Shown here piece by piece: positions 29,553 to 39,449 of a stretch of DNA of 61,716 nt. The DNA comes from Pelagibacterales bacterium SAG-MED31 (GTDB taxonomy: Bacteria; Pseudomonadota; Alphaproteobacteria; HIMB59; GCA-002718135): assembly GCA_014653715.1 (NCBI GenBank), contig JACWEB010000003.1, positions 1 through 61,716 on the forward strand, written 5' to 3'. The notes beneath the pieces were generated by a model. The model was not told the DNA's origin and did not search any database. It worked only from the letters and a program-made list of their open reading frames with translations. The translations under genes were made by a program, and so were the position numbers. Each line of letters begins with the position of its first letter. The first letter of the stretch is position 1.

Positions 29553-30791
29553 TTATGAGTTAATATACTCATTTAAATAGTCATATTTTTTTAAAAAACG
29601 ACCTTCAGCAGTAATTGTGGAATTTAAAATTCTACCGTCATCTTCTTCTAATATGTAAGGTATAACTTCATTAACTATTCCATTGCCAAATTCAGTACTA
29701 GAGTCTCTAGGTAATTCAGATGGTAGATTGTCTACAGCCATAATTGCTAAATTGCTATCAGTTTTTTTTGTTTCAGAAAATATTTTAGTGTTGAGAAAAA
29801 AATTAGGTTCTTCAATCGTTGTAGATTTTATAGTTGTAGGTACAGATCCATCAACATCGCATGTTATGTCACCAATAATTTTAAGTTTTGAAAATTTCTT
29901 CATTTCTTCTTTTGTAAAAATTTTTGGAGAACTTGGATCCCAATAATGAGCGCTAATGAAGAGATCACTTACTTCTAAGTATTCATAAGTTTGTGACTCA
30001 TATTCTCTTGGAAATTCAATAAAATGTTTGAGTTCAAAAGGTTTTTTATTTTTGTGAATGACATAATCTTTAGTTTCTAGGTTGCAATATACAGGATATT
30101 CAAAATTTGATTTTAAAAACTCTTCAGCTGATACTTGCTTTATATTGGTATATTTAAGAAGTTCTTGAACACCATTATTAACCCTTCCATCACCTGTGAC
30201 TAGAAGTTTAAAATTTGGAAAACGTACTTCAGATAAATTATTTTTAATTCTTTCATAATCATTGATTTTATAAGCTCGAGCCAAAGGTTGGAAATTATTT
30301 TGTAATAAAAATAAATTCAAAGTATTATAACAGCCAACAATTCCTGCAAATCTTCCAAATCCTAGATATCTAGCTCCATTTGCAGCACGAATATTCTCAT
30401 AATCAATTAGCTTAATTTTTTTACTTAAAATACTTTTTAATAATTCTTTTTTATCCATTCCAGGAGTACCTTGGGCGTTAGATAATGTTTCTCTATTTAA
30501 TTTATATGTATGGGAAAAAAAAATATAATCTTTGTGTGGAATAAGTTTGTCCACATCTACTTCTTTCACCCCAAATAACAAATCACAACTATCCAAATTC
30601 TCAGATATTTTTGCACCAAATTTTGAATATTCATTATTTTTAAAGGTACGGTTATCACATGGTTGAACGGTAATATTTATATCAGGATATTTATTGATAA
30701 TTAGTGATACTTGGCTAGGTGCTATTGGAGCACGACTTTCATCAGGTCTGCTTTCTTTAAGAATTCCTATAGATTTTATTTTTTTTATCAT
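29553..30791 (-). CDS. Lys1-like saccharopine dehydrogenase (L-lysine-forming type)
   Basis: GILKESRPDESRAPIAPSQV, HTYKLNRE, YENIRAANGARYLGFGRFAGIVGCYNTLN, DITCDVDGSVPTTIKSTTIEEP. Confidence 0.7.
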   Translation of the reverse strand: MIKKIKSIGILKESRPDESRAPIAPSQVSLIINKYPDINITVQPCDNRTFKNNEYSKFGAKISENLDSCDLLFGVKEVDVDKLIPHKDYIFFSHTYKLNRETLSNAQGTPGMDKKELLKSILSKKIKLIDYENIRAANGARYLGFGRFAGIVGCYNTLNLFLLQNNFQPLARAYKINDYERIKNNLSEVRFPNFKLLVTGDGRVNNGVQELLKYTNIKQVSAEEFLKSNFEYPVYCNLETKDYVIHKNKKPFELKHFIEFPREYESQTYEYLEVSDLFISAHYWDPSSPKIFTKEEMKKFSKLKIIGDITCDVDGSVPTTIKSTTIEEPNFFLNTKIFSETKKTDSNLAIMAVDNLPSELPRDSSTEFGNGIVNEVIPYILEEDDGRILNSTITAEGRFLKKYDYLNEYINS

Positions 30792-31912
30792 AAATTATTT
30801 TTTATAAAAATTTTATATTCTTCAAAAGTTTTAAAAAAATAATTTATTAGATTTTCATCGTGAGGTGCAGCTTGAACTCCACTTAGCATTTTATTTTCTA
30901 CTATTAAATCAATTGCGCAAGATAAAGTAATTGATACTAGTTTGCCCATTGCTGTATTTTCCCCAGATCCTTTTTCATCCAATGCATAAAAACTATTAAA
31001 TACTTCTTTACTATCTTTACGAGCTAATAATTTCACAAAAAGAACCACGCGGTCTTTCTCATCTTGGAGATATGGATGTTTTTTCCATAATTCTTCCCCT
31101 AAAATATCAATTTGTTTATTTAATTCTGGTGATTTATTATCAAGCATCTTAAATATATCAGACCAAGCATTTTTCCATCCGTTTAATCTTAGAGTTCCTC
31201 TTACAAACTCTTTTGTTCTCCATTTTGAATCAAATTTATATTCTGAAATATAGGGAGTAGAGTCTCTGTTTGGGTATGCTTCATAAATTTCATTATTAAC
31301 AGTGTATTTCCCAATATTTTTGTATGGTGTTTCAGCGACTTCAATAAAATCTCTTATGAATTTTGCATCATTATTTAATGCCTTAATGACCCCTACTGGA
31401 GACCAGCTAAATTTATATCTAAAATCATTGGGTATAGCAGGAAAACCACCGCAGTATGAATGATATGTTACGTCTAAATTACTTATGTTCATATCCTTTA
31501 ATTTTTTAACGAGTAAGTGAGAAAAGAAATGATCTATACCTGGATCAAGACCAACCTCATTAACAAAAACTAAATTATTTTTTTTAGCATCACTATCTAA
31601 GTTTTGCATATCAGGAGAAATATAACTACTAGTTGCAAAATGACATTTTTTTTTTAGGCATAATTTTGCAATGTCTACGTGTTGATTAGCAGGTAATTGT
31701 GAAACAACTATATCCCCAGCTTTTAAGGTTTGACTGAGAGAGTCAATATCAAATTTTTTTGCTACCACATTTTGTTTACTTACATGGTTAATGCTTTGCT
31801 CAGCTTTTTCTATAGTTCTATTCCAGATAGTTAAATAGTCATAGTTTTGAGCTAATCTTCGAATACCTGGTATAGATGATAGGCCAGTTCCTAACCAATG
31901 AATATGTTGCAT
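30788..31912 (-). CDS. Lys9-like saccharopine reductase family protein
   Basis: Rossmann start HWLGTGLSSIPGIRRLA; VSQLPANQHVDIAKLCLKKKCHFATSSYISPDM; EVGLDPGIDHFFSHLL; HSYCGGFPAIPNDFRYKFSWSPVGVI. Confidence 0.75.
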   Translation of the reverse strand: MQHIHWLGTGLSSIPGIRRLAQNYDYLTIWNRTIEKAEQSINHVSKQNVVAKKFDIDSLSQTLKAGDIVVSQLPANQHVDIAKLCLKKKCHFATSSYISPDMQNLDSDAKKNNLVFVNEVGLDPGIDHFFSHLLVKKLKDMNISNLDVTYHSYCGGFPAIPNDFRYKFSWSPVGVIKALNNDAKFIRDFIEVAETPYKNIGKYTVNNEIYEAYPNRDSTPYISEYKFDSKWRTKEFVRGTLRLNGWKNAWSDIFKMLDNKSPELNKQIDILGEELWKKHPYLQDEKDRVVLFVKLLARKDSKEVFNSFYALDEKGSGENTAMGKLVSITLSCAIDLIVENKMLSGVQAAPHDENLINYFFKTFEEYKIFIKNNL

Positions 31913-31976
31913 AGTAATAATTTACTTTTATTTTAAAAAGATTACTACAATAAAAAGTAAATCAAAGCGGTAAAAA

Positions 31977-32786
31977 TTGACAAGTTTAATAATTATTTTT
32001 TTAGTAACTGGAATTATATCAGGTTTTGTGGCCGGCCTCTTAGGAGTAGGCGGAGGTATTATAATTGTTCCAATTAGTTATTTTGTTCTTCTATATTTAG
32101 ATTACTCATCAGATTATGCTATGCATATTGCAATAGCATCTTCCTTGGGCGTAATATGCTTTACTTCAATTTCTTCAATACGTTCTCATATAAAGCTTAG
32201 AAATGTTAATTTTTCTATATTAAGAAAGTGGTCTCCAGGTATAGTTCTGGGTTCTGTATTAGGTTCTTATGGCGCTAGTCTAATTTCAGGTCAAGTATTA
32301 GTTAATATTTTTATTTTATTAGCTTTTCTGATTGCATTAAATATGGCCTTTCAAAAAAATCCTATAATCATTTCTAAAGATCTGCCTAAATTTAAGCTGG
32401 TCAATTTAGTAATTAGTTTTCTCATCGGTTTTATGTCTGTACTAATAGGAATAGGAGGAGGAAGTTTTAGTGTTCCAACATTAACAATGTTCTCAAAAAA
32501 AATATATGAAGCGGTTGGTACTTCTGCAGCTTTAGGTTTCTTTATTGCATTTCCTGGTGCTATTATCCTTATGTTATCAGGTTCTGACATAGATAATTTA
32601 CCACCATTTTCCATTGGTTATCTTAATATAGCTATTGTTTTATTAATTTCTTCGACAAGTATATTTACTGCAAATTTAGGAGCAAATGTTTCTGTAAATG
32701 TTAATAAAGTAACTTTAAGAAGAATATTCTCAATTTTTTTATTGTTTACATGCATAAGTCTAATTATTGAACATTATATAATATAA
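31977..32786 (+). CDS. TauE/SafE family sulfite exporter-type membrane protein
   Basis: GFVAGLLGVGGGIIIVPI ... SVLIGIGGGSFSVPTLTMF duplicated motif; TTG start. Confidence 0.85.
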   Translation: MTSLIIIFLVTGIISGFVAGLLGVGGGIIIVPISYFVLLYLDYSSDYAMHIAIASSLGVICFTSISSIRSHIKLRNVNFSILRKWSPGIVLGSVLGSYGASLISGQVLVNIFILLAFLIALNMAFQKNPIIISKDLPKFKLVNLVISFLIGFMSVLIGIGGGSFSVPTLTMFSKKIYEAVGTSAALGFFIAFPGAIILMLSGSDIDNLPPFSIGYLNIAIVLLISSTSIFTANLGANVSVNVNKVTLRRIFSIFLLFTCISLIIEHYII

Positions 32787-32791
32787 CAAAT

Positions 32792-33994
32792 ATGAATTTT
32801 ATTGCTGATAGACTTAAAAGAATTAAACCTTCAATGACAGTTGGTATTAATGTTAAAGCAAATGCTCTAAGAGCAGAGGGTAAAGATGTTTTAGTTCTTG
32901 CTGCAGGAGAACCTGATTTTGATACACCTTTAAATATTAGAAAAGCTGCTGTTACGGCAATGGAAGAGGGGCAAACTAGATATGTGCCTGGCAAAGGAAC
33001 CCCCGCATTACAAAAAGCAATACAATCAAAATTTTTAAAAGATAATAATCTGAATTATAATTTAGACGAAATAATTGTAGGAGTTGGGGGAAAACATATA
33101 ATTTATAATGCGATGATGGCAACAATTAACCCTGAAGATGAAGTAATTATTCCTGCACCTTTTTGGGTAAGTTATCCTGATATAGTTTTGCTAGCTGAAG
33201 GAAAGCCTGTCATAGTACCTTGTCCAGAGGATCAAAATTTCAAGTTAACCGCTGATCAGTTAGAAAAAAGTATTACTGATAAAACCAAATGGTTAATGTT
33301 GAATAGCCCAAGTAATCCAACTGGTAGTCTTTATTCTAAACAAGAGCTTAAAAAATTAGCAGATGTCTTATTAAGGTATCCGCAAGTTTTAATTATGTCA
33401 GATGATATTTATGAAAAAGTAATTTATGACGATTTAGAATTTTCAACTATAGCTTCTGTTGAACCAAAACTTAAAGATAGATGTCTAACATTAAATGGAG
33501 TGTCTAAATCATACTGTATGACTGGTTGGAGATTAGGATATTGTGGTGCTCCAAAAGAAATTATTGCTGCTATGAATAAAATTCAATCTCAAAGTACTAC
33601 CTCTACCTCTTCAATTTCTATGGCCGCTTCTGTAGAAGCATTGAATGGCTCTCAAGATTTCATTGATGAACATAATCAGGCATTTGTTAGAAGAAGAGAT
33701 CTTGTTGTAAATTTACTAAATCAAATTGATGGTTTAAATTGTCTAACACCACAAGGGGCTTTTTATGTTTACCCATCATGTGCTGGTGTAATAGGCAAGG
33801 AAACTCCAGAAGGAAAAAAAATCTCTAATGATGAAGATTTTATGAGTTACCTTTTAGAAAGCGAAGGTATAGCTGGTGTTCATGGAGCAGCTTTTGGTTT
33901 ATCTCCCTATTTCAGATTGTCGTATGCAACTAGTGATGAAACTCTAAAAGATGCCTGTGCAAGAATTAAAAGAGCGTGCGAAAAGCTTAAGTAA
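32792..33994 (+). CDS. Aspartate/aromatic aminotransferase, class I
   Basis: VLAAGEPDFDTP, NSPSNPTGSLYSKQEL, SDDIYEKVIYD, LNGVSKSYCMTGWRLGYCGAP. Confidence 0.9.
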   Translation: MNFIADRLKRIKPSMTVGINVKANALRAEGKDVLVLAAGEPDFDTPLNIRKAAVTAMEEGQTRYVPGKGTPALQKAIQSKFLKDNNLNYNLDEIIVGVGGKHIIYNAMMATINPEDEVIIPAPFWVSYPDIVLLAEGKPVIVPCPEDQNFKLTADQLEKSITDKTKWLMLNSPSNPTGSLYSKQELKKLADVLLRYPQVLIMSDDIYEKVIYDDLEFSTIASVEPKLKDRCLTLNGVSKSYCMTGWRLGYCGAPKEIIAAMNKIQSQSTTSTSSISMAASVEALNGSQDFIDEHNQAFVRRRDLVVNLLNQIDGLNCLTPQGAFYVYPSCAGVIGKETPEGKKISNDEDFMSYLLESEGIAGVHGAAFGLSPYFRLSYATSDETLKDACARIKRACEKLK

Positions 33995-35426
33995 GATCTT
34001 TATCATCAATTATTTTGGCTATTCTCAACAAATTAGTCGAGCCTGCATTTCCAAAAGGAACTCCTGCAGTAATGATTACACTATCATCTGCTTTAACTAA
34101 GTTTTTATTTTTAACTACACTACATGCAATATTTACCATTTCAGTTGTATTAGCTGCATCTTTAGTAGAATAACAAGAATTAACACCCCATATGATTTGC
34201 ATTTTTCTTGCAGTTTTAATATTTGGAGAAAGACCTATAATTTGAACAGGAGCTCTTTCCCTTGCCATTCTCATTGTGGTTTTTCCACTAACAGAAAAAG
34301 TTATTATTGCCTTTGCACCTGCATTATTTGCAATTGAATAAGCTGCATTTGTAATTGCATCTGTATTATCAATTTTTCTATCAGAGTCTAAATTGTCAAT
34401 TTCTAGATTAAAATTATTTTTATCTTTTTCAACATTCTCAATAATATTATTCATTGTTGATACTGATTCTAATGGGTAATGCCCAACTGCAGATTCACCA
34501 GATAGCATCACAGCATCAGTTCCATCATAAATTGCATTAGCAACATCAGATGCTTCAGCTCTTGTTGGAACTAAATTTGAGATCATACTCTCTAACATTT
34601 GTGTAGCAACTACTACTGGTTTACCAAAATGACGGCATCTTTTGATAATATTTTTTTGAACAATTGGAACTTTTTCAGTAGGCATCTCAACACCAAGATC
34701 ACCTCTTGCAATCATAATACCATCAGCAACTTTAATGATATCATCAATATTTTTAACGGCAGATGGTTTTTCTATTTTAGCCATTATCATGGCCTTTCCA
34801 TCAACAATTTTCTTTAATTTAATTATATCTTCAGATTGTTGCACAAAAGAAAGTGCTACCCAATCGACATTCATTTCAAGAGCTTTTTGCAAATCTGCCC
34901 TATCTTTATTTGTCATTGAGTCTATTGGAAGAATTATGTCGGGAATATTTACACCTTTATTGTTTGAAATGACTCCATCATTTAAAACTTCAGTAATTAA
35001 TTGATTTTTATGTTGTTCAATGACTTGTAGTCTTATTCTTCCATCATTTATTAATAGTGTGGTGTTAGGCGTTAAATGATCATAAATTTCAGAGTGAGGA
35101 AAATTAACTCGTTTGTCATCACCTAATACTGAATTTGTGTCTAAGATAAATTTTTGTCCTTTTTTTAGAGACTCTTCAGTATTTTTAAACTCTCCAACTC
35201 GCAGTTTTGGGCCTTGTAAATCTGCTAAAATACATGATGCATGATCATATTTTTTCTCTAAAGCTCTTATACTTTCTAAATTTTGACGGTGAGTTTCTAC
35301 TGATCCATGGGAGAAGTTTAGTCTAAAAACATCACATCCAACCTTAAACAGACTCTCAATTATATCACTTGAAGATGATGCAGGACCTAAAGTTGCTAAA
35401 ATTTTAGCTTTTCTATTACGTTTCAT
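33987..35426 (-). CDS. pyk: Pyruvate kinase
   Basis: KILATLGPASSSSDII, VFRLNFSHGSVETH, IMIARGDLGVEMP, VATQMLESMI, PTRAEASDVANAIYDGTDAVMLSGESAVG. Confidence 0.97.
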   Translation of the reverse strand: MKRNRKAKILATLGPASSSSDIIESLFKVGCDVFRLNFSHGSVETHRQNLESIRALEKKYDHASCILADLQGPKLRVGEFKNTEESLKKGQKFILDTNSVLGDDKRVNFPHSEIYDHLTPNTTLLINDGRIRLQVIEQHKNQLITEVLNDGVISNNKGVNIPDIILPIDSMTNKDRADLQKALEMNVDWVALSFVQQSEDIIKLKKIVDGKAMIMAKIEKPSAVKNIDDIIKVADGIMIARGDLGVEMPTEKVPIVQKNIIKRCRHFGKPVVVATQMLESMISNLVPTRAEASDVANAIYDGTDAVMLSGESAVGHYPLESVSTMNNIIENVEKDKNNFNLEIDNLDSDRKIDNTDAITNAAYSIANNAGAKAIITFSVSGKTTMRMARERAPVQIIGLSPNIKTARKMQIIWGVNSCYSTKDAANTTEMVNIACSVVKNKNLVKADDSVIITAGVPFGNAGSTNLLRIAKIIDDKDLT

Positions 35427-35484
35427 TTTTTTTATATATGTTTATATATTTAATTTAACTAAATTTAAACTTAATTGAGTCATT

Positions 35485-35769
35485 ATGAATGAAAAATTTG
35501 ATAGAGAATTATTGGCAGATGTTGCTGAAAGATTAATAACACATTTGCAAACAAGAACTGATGTTCAAAATATAGATTTAATGAATCTATCAGGGTTTTG
35601 TAGAAACTGTTTATCTAAATGGTATTTAGCAGCTGCTGAAAAAAAAAATATTTCCTTAGATTATAATCAATCAAGAGAATTAGTTTACGGAATGCCCTAC
35701 GATGAATGGAAGAGTAAATATCAAAAAGAAGCTACTGAAGAACAAATAAAAGATTTTAATAATAAATAA
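35485..35769 (+). CDS. DUF1244 family small protein
   Basis: LITHLQTRTDVQNIDLMNLSGFCRNCLSKWYLAAAEKK...YGMPYDEWKSKYQKEAT. Confidence 0.8.
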   Translation: MNEKFDRELLADVAERLITHLQTRTDVQNIDLMNLSGFCRNCLSKWYLAAAEKKNISLDYNQSRELVYGMPYDEWKSKYQKEATEEQIKDFNNK

Positions 35770-35771
35770 TA

Positions 35772-37595
35772 TTAATAAAGTTTTTCTAATTGATCTCTAT
35801 ATTTATCTTTTACAGCAAAACGACGAACTTTCATTGAGACAGTCATCATACTATTCTCAATTGTAAATTCATGATCTATTAGTATAAATTTTCTTACTTG
35901 CTCAATTACAGATAAATTTTTATTTACCTTGTTCACAACTTCTTTCATTGTTTTATTAAAATTTTCATCCTTAACAATTGATTCAAAGACCTGATCTTTG
36001 GAATTTTCTTTTGCCCAATTTATTGCAAAGTCTTTATCAGGAACAATAACTGCAACAAGATAATTTTTATAATCTCCATATAGCATAGATTGAGCTATCT
36101 CTGGCTCTATATCTAGTTTTGCTTCTACTCTTGTAGGTGAAATATTGTCTCCACCAGCATTAACTAAGATATCTTTTTTTCTATCAGTAATTTTAAGGTA
36201 ATCTTCATCATCAAATTCACCTATGTCTCCTGTGTGAACCCAGCCATTGATGAGAGTTTTAGATGTTGCATCTGGGTCATTCCAATATCCATTCATGACG
36301 TTTTCCCCACTGACTAATATTTCTCCATCTTCAGCAATCTTTACTTTAACTCCATGAAAAAGTGGTCCAACAGTATCTAATTTAACTTTTTCTGGAGGAT
36401 TGGCAGAAACAACTGGAGCAGTTTCTGTTTGACCATATCCTTGCAATAAGGGCAAACCAAGAGCTGTCAAATACAGACCTACTTCAAAGTTAAGAGCTGA
36501 GCCTCCTGAAATAAGAGCTTTTAATGCTCCGCCAAATCTTTTATTTACTTTCCTTCTAACTAATTTATCAAGAATATTATTTATCAAATTTTCAATAAAG
36601 CTTAATTTTTCTCCATTATATTTTTTCTTTCCTAATCTAAGAGTTGCTGCAAAAAGAGTTCGGCTAAGTTTACCTTGTTTTTTTAGACCTTGTGAAATTC
36701 TTGTATGTAAGGAGTCATAAAATCTTGGTACAGCAGTCATAAAGTGAGGACTAACTTCACCCATATTAACAACTAGTTTATCAATTCCCTCAGAATAGTA
36801 AACTTGAGCCCCAATACCTAAAGTAAAAAACTGTAAAGTATGTTCATATGAGTGCGATAAAGGTAACCATGATAAAAATTTAATTTCATCCATACCTTCT
36901 AAAAGATTTTTTAATAATATTTGTGCTCCTGTGCAATTAGCTAACATCGCTCCATGACTGAGCATCACACCTTTTGGATTTCCACCTGTTCCTGATGTGT
37001 AAATAATGCATGCAGTATCTGATCTTTTGATAGATTGAATTTCACTATCAAAGTCATAATTTTTATAATCCTCACTCTCAATATTTTTAAAAGCATCATC
37101 TGTATTTTTTTCAATAAGCTTGTGCCACTGGGAAATATTAACAGGATTATTATATGATTGACCATCTTTATTAATCTTTATTACACTCTTGCAGTCTGCA
37201 GAACTCTCCACAGCTGGTAGAGCTTTAAGACAAAGCTCATGAGATGAGATGATTATGCATCTTGCACCTGAATGATTGATTATATGCCTATAATCGGCTG
37301 TTGTACTTGTAGTATATACTGGGACAGTTATTGCTCCAATCGACATAATGGCTAAATCTGAAATTTGCCATTCAGGTCTATTCTCTGATAATATTATAAC
37401 TCTATCTCCTTTTAAAACACCTAAATCTATAAGTGATCTTGCTAAAGACTTTACTGATAATTCAATGTCTTCCCAAGACAATGATTCAAATTTATTTTTA
37501 TTTTTTTTCCATAAATAAGGATTGTCTTTCATCTCTTTTGATTTTTCGAAAAACATACTGACAATGTTATTATAATTATCAAAATTGATGGACAT
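35772..37595 (-). CDS. Long-chain acyl-CoA synthetase/AMP-dependent ligase
   Basis: CIIYTSGTGGNPKGVMLSHG, GYGQTETAPVVSANPP, VHTGDIGEFDDEDYLKITDRKKDILVNAGGDNISP. Confidence 0.9.
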   Translation of the reverse strand: MSINFDNYNNIVSMFFEKSKEMKDNPYLWKKNKNKFESLSWEDIELSVKSLARSLIDLGVLKGDRVIILSENRPEWQISDLAIMSIGAITVPVYTTSTTADYRHIINHSGARCIIISSHELCLKALPAVESSADCKSVIKINKDGQSYNNPVNISQWHKLIEKNTDDAFKNIESEDYKNYDFDSEIQSIKRSDTACIIYTSGTGGNPKGVMLSHGAMLANCTGAQILLKNLLEGMDEIKFLSWLPLSHSYEHTLQFFTLGIGAQVYYSEGIDKLVVNMGEVSPHFMTAVPRFYDSLHTRISQGLKKQGKLSRTLFAATLRLGKKKYNGEKLSFIENLINNILDKLVRRKVNKRFGGALKALISGGSALNFEVGLYLTALGLPLLQGYGQTETAPVVSANPPEKVKLDTVGPLFHGVKVKIAEDGEILVSGENVMNGYWNDPDATSKTLINGWVHTGDIGEFDDEDYLKITDRKKDILVNAGGDNISPTRVEAKLDIEPEIAQSMLYGDYKNYLVAVIVPDKDFAINWAKENSKDQVFESIVKDENFNKTMKEVVNKVNKNLSVIEQVRKFILIDHEFTIENSMMTVSMKVRRFAVKDKYRDQLEKLY

Positions 37596-37649
37596 TTGAC
37601 TTTACCTCCCTACAAACACTATAATTAATACCTATATTAATTTCATACT

Positions 37650-39449
37650 ATGAATACAAAAAATAATCAAACTAATGCATCAAAAAACTTTGGAAAATTG
37701 CCAATTTGGAACCTGAAAGATTTATATCTTTCTCAAAATGATAAGTGCCTATCTAGAGATTTAAACAATATTAAGAATGATACTCTTAAGTTTGAAAAAA
37801 AATATTTAAATAAAGTTAAGAACTTATCAGCTGAAAATTTGTACACAGCCATTAATCAACTAGAACAAATAGATGTATTGATGGATAAAGTGTTATCTTA
37901 TGCTCATTTATTAGTTGCTGAAGATGGTAATAATGAAAAAAATAAAATTTTTTTTCAGCAAATGCAAGAAAAGATAACTAATTACGCTTCTTCAATAATT
38001 TTTTTCACACTAGAATTAAATCAAATTCCTGAAAAACAAATCAATAAATTGGTTAAAAATCAAAAATTACAAATATATAAAAACTGGATTATTAATAAGC
38101 GCTCCTTCAAACCTTATCAGCTAGATCTAAAAATTGAAAAAATTCTTCAAGATAAAAGTATTACTTCTCACTCAGCATGGGTAAGATTGTTTGATGATTT
38201 AATAGCATCTTTAAAATTCCCATTTAAAAAAGAAGAGTTAAGTAGTGCACAAATATTTAATTATTTGTCTGACAAAAATGAGTCTACTAGAAAATTGGCA
38301 GCTAAATCAGTTGGAAGAGTGTTAGGGAGTAATATTAAAGTATTTTCTACAATTACAAATACCTTAGCAAAAGATAAGTCAATCAACGATAGTTGGAGAA
38401 AACTTCCAACACCCGTAAGTGCAAGAAATTTATCAAATGTTGTTGAGGATTCTGTTGTAGATAGTCTTGTTAGCTCGGTTATTGAATATTATCCAAAACT
38501 ATCACATCGATATTATGCACTAAAAGCAGAATGGTTTAAAAAAAAATATCTTATGTACTGGGATAGAAATGCCCCCTTACCTTTCCAAAGTTCTAAAACT
38601 TTTACTTGGAGCGAGGCACAAAATACAGTTGTTAATGCATATTCAGGATTTAATCTGAATATAGGAAATATTGTAAAAAAATTCTTTGATAAAAAGTGGA
38701 TTCATGCTCCAGTTCTTGATGGTAAATCACCCGGAGCTTTTGCAGCTTCTACTGTAGCTTCTTCTCACCCTTTTATTCTTGTTAATTTTCAGGGAAAAAC
38801 TAGAGATGTCTCAACTTTAGCTCACGAACTAGGACATGGAGTTCATCAATATTTAGCTGGTAAAAATCAAACACATTTTAATGCCTCAACCCCTTTAACT
38901 CTTGCAGAAACTGCTAGTGTATTTGGAGAAATGCTTACATTTAAATTAATACTTGAACAGGCAAACTCTAAAAAAGAAAGAAAAGCCCTTCTGGCAAATA
39001 AAGTAGAGGATATGCTTAATACAGTTATTAGGCAAATTGCTTTTTTTCAATTTGAAAAAGAAATTCATACTTTTAGAAAAAATTCAGAATTGAGCATTGA
39101 TCAAATATGCACAATTTGGATGGATGTTCAAAAAGCAAGCTTGGGACCATCCATCAAATATGAAGAAGAATATAAATATTTTTGGAGCTATATTCCTCAT
39201 TTTATTCATTCTCCATTTTATGTGTATGCATATGCGTTTGGAGATTGCTTAGTTAATTCTTTATTTAATACTTATGAAAAAGGCCTAACTAATTTTGATG
39301 ATAAATATATTAACCTTCTTAAAAGTGGAGGTTCTAAAAAATATGATGAATTGTTTAGTCCGTTTAATTTAAATTTATCAAAAAAATCTTTTTGGAAAAA
39401 AGGTTTAAACGTCATTGAAAGTTTTATTGACGAATTGGAAACTTTGTAA
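37650..39449 (+). CDS. Oligoendopeptidase F-like M3 peptidase
   Basis: HExxH zinc site in TLAHELGHGVHQYLAG; TASVFGEMLTF. Confidence 0.9.
   Translation: MNTKNNQTNASKNFGKLPIWNLKDLYLSQNDKCLSRDLNNIKNDTLKFEKKYLNKVKNLSAENLYTAINQLEQIDVLMDKVLSYAHLLVAEDGNNEKNKIFFQQMQEKITNYASSIIFFTLELNQIPEKQINKLVKNQKLQIYKNWIINKRSFKPYQLDLKIEKILQDKSITSHSAWVRLFDDLIASLKFPFKKEELSSAQIFNYLSDKNESTRKLAAKSVGRVLGSNIKVFSTITNTLAKDKSINDSWRKLPTPVSARNLSNVVEDSVVDSLVSSVIEYYPKLSHRYYALKAEWFKKKYLMYWDRNAPLPFQSSKTFTWSEAQNTVVNAYSGFNLNIGNIVKKFFDKKWIHAPVLDGKSPGAFAASTVASSHPFILVNFQGKTRDVSTLAHELGHGVHQYLAGKNQTHFNASTPLTLAETASVFGEMLTFKLILEQANSKKERKALLANKVEDMLNTVIRQIAFFQFEKEIHTFRKNSELSIDQICTIWMDVQKASLGPSIKYEEEYKYFWSYIPHFIHSPFYVYAYAFGDCLVNSLFNTYEKGLTNFDDKYINLLKSGGSKKYDELFSPFNLNLSKKSFWKKGLNVIESFIDELETL

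Noticed and set aside
29553-30791. Alternative reading as alanine dehydrogenase or transhydrogenase alpha subunit
   Set aside because: The N-terminal fold is shared, but the DITCDVDGSVPTT motif and the adjacent Lys9-like gene favour a Lys1-like assignment; pntAA is present separately at 40797.
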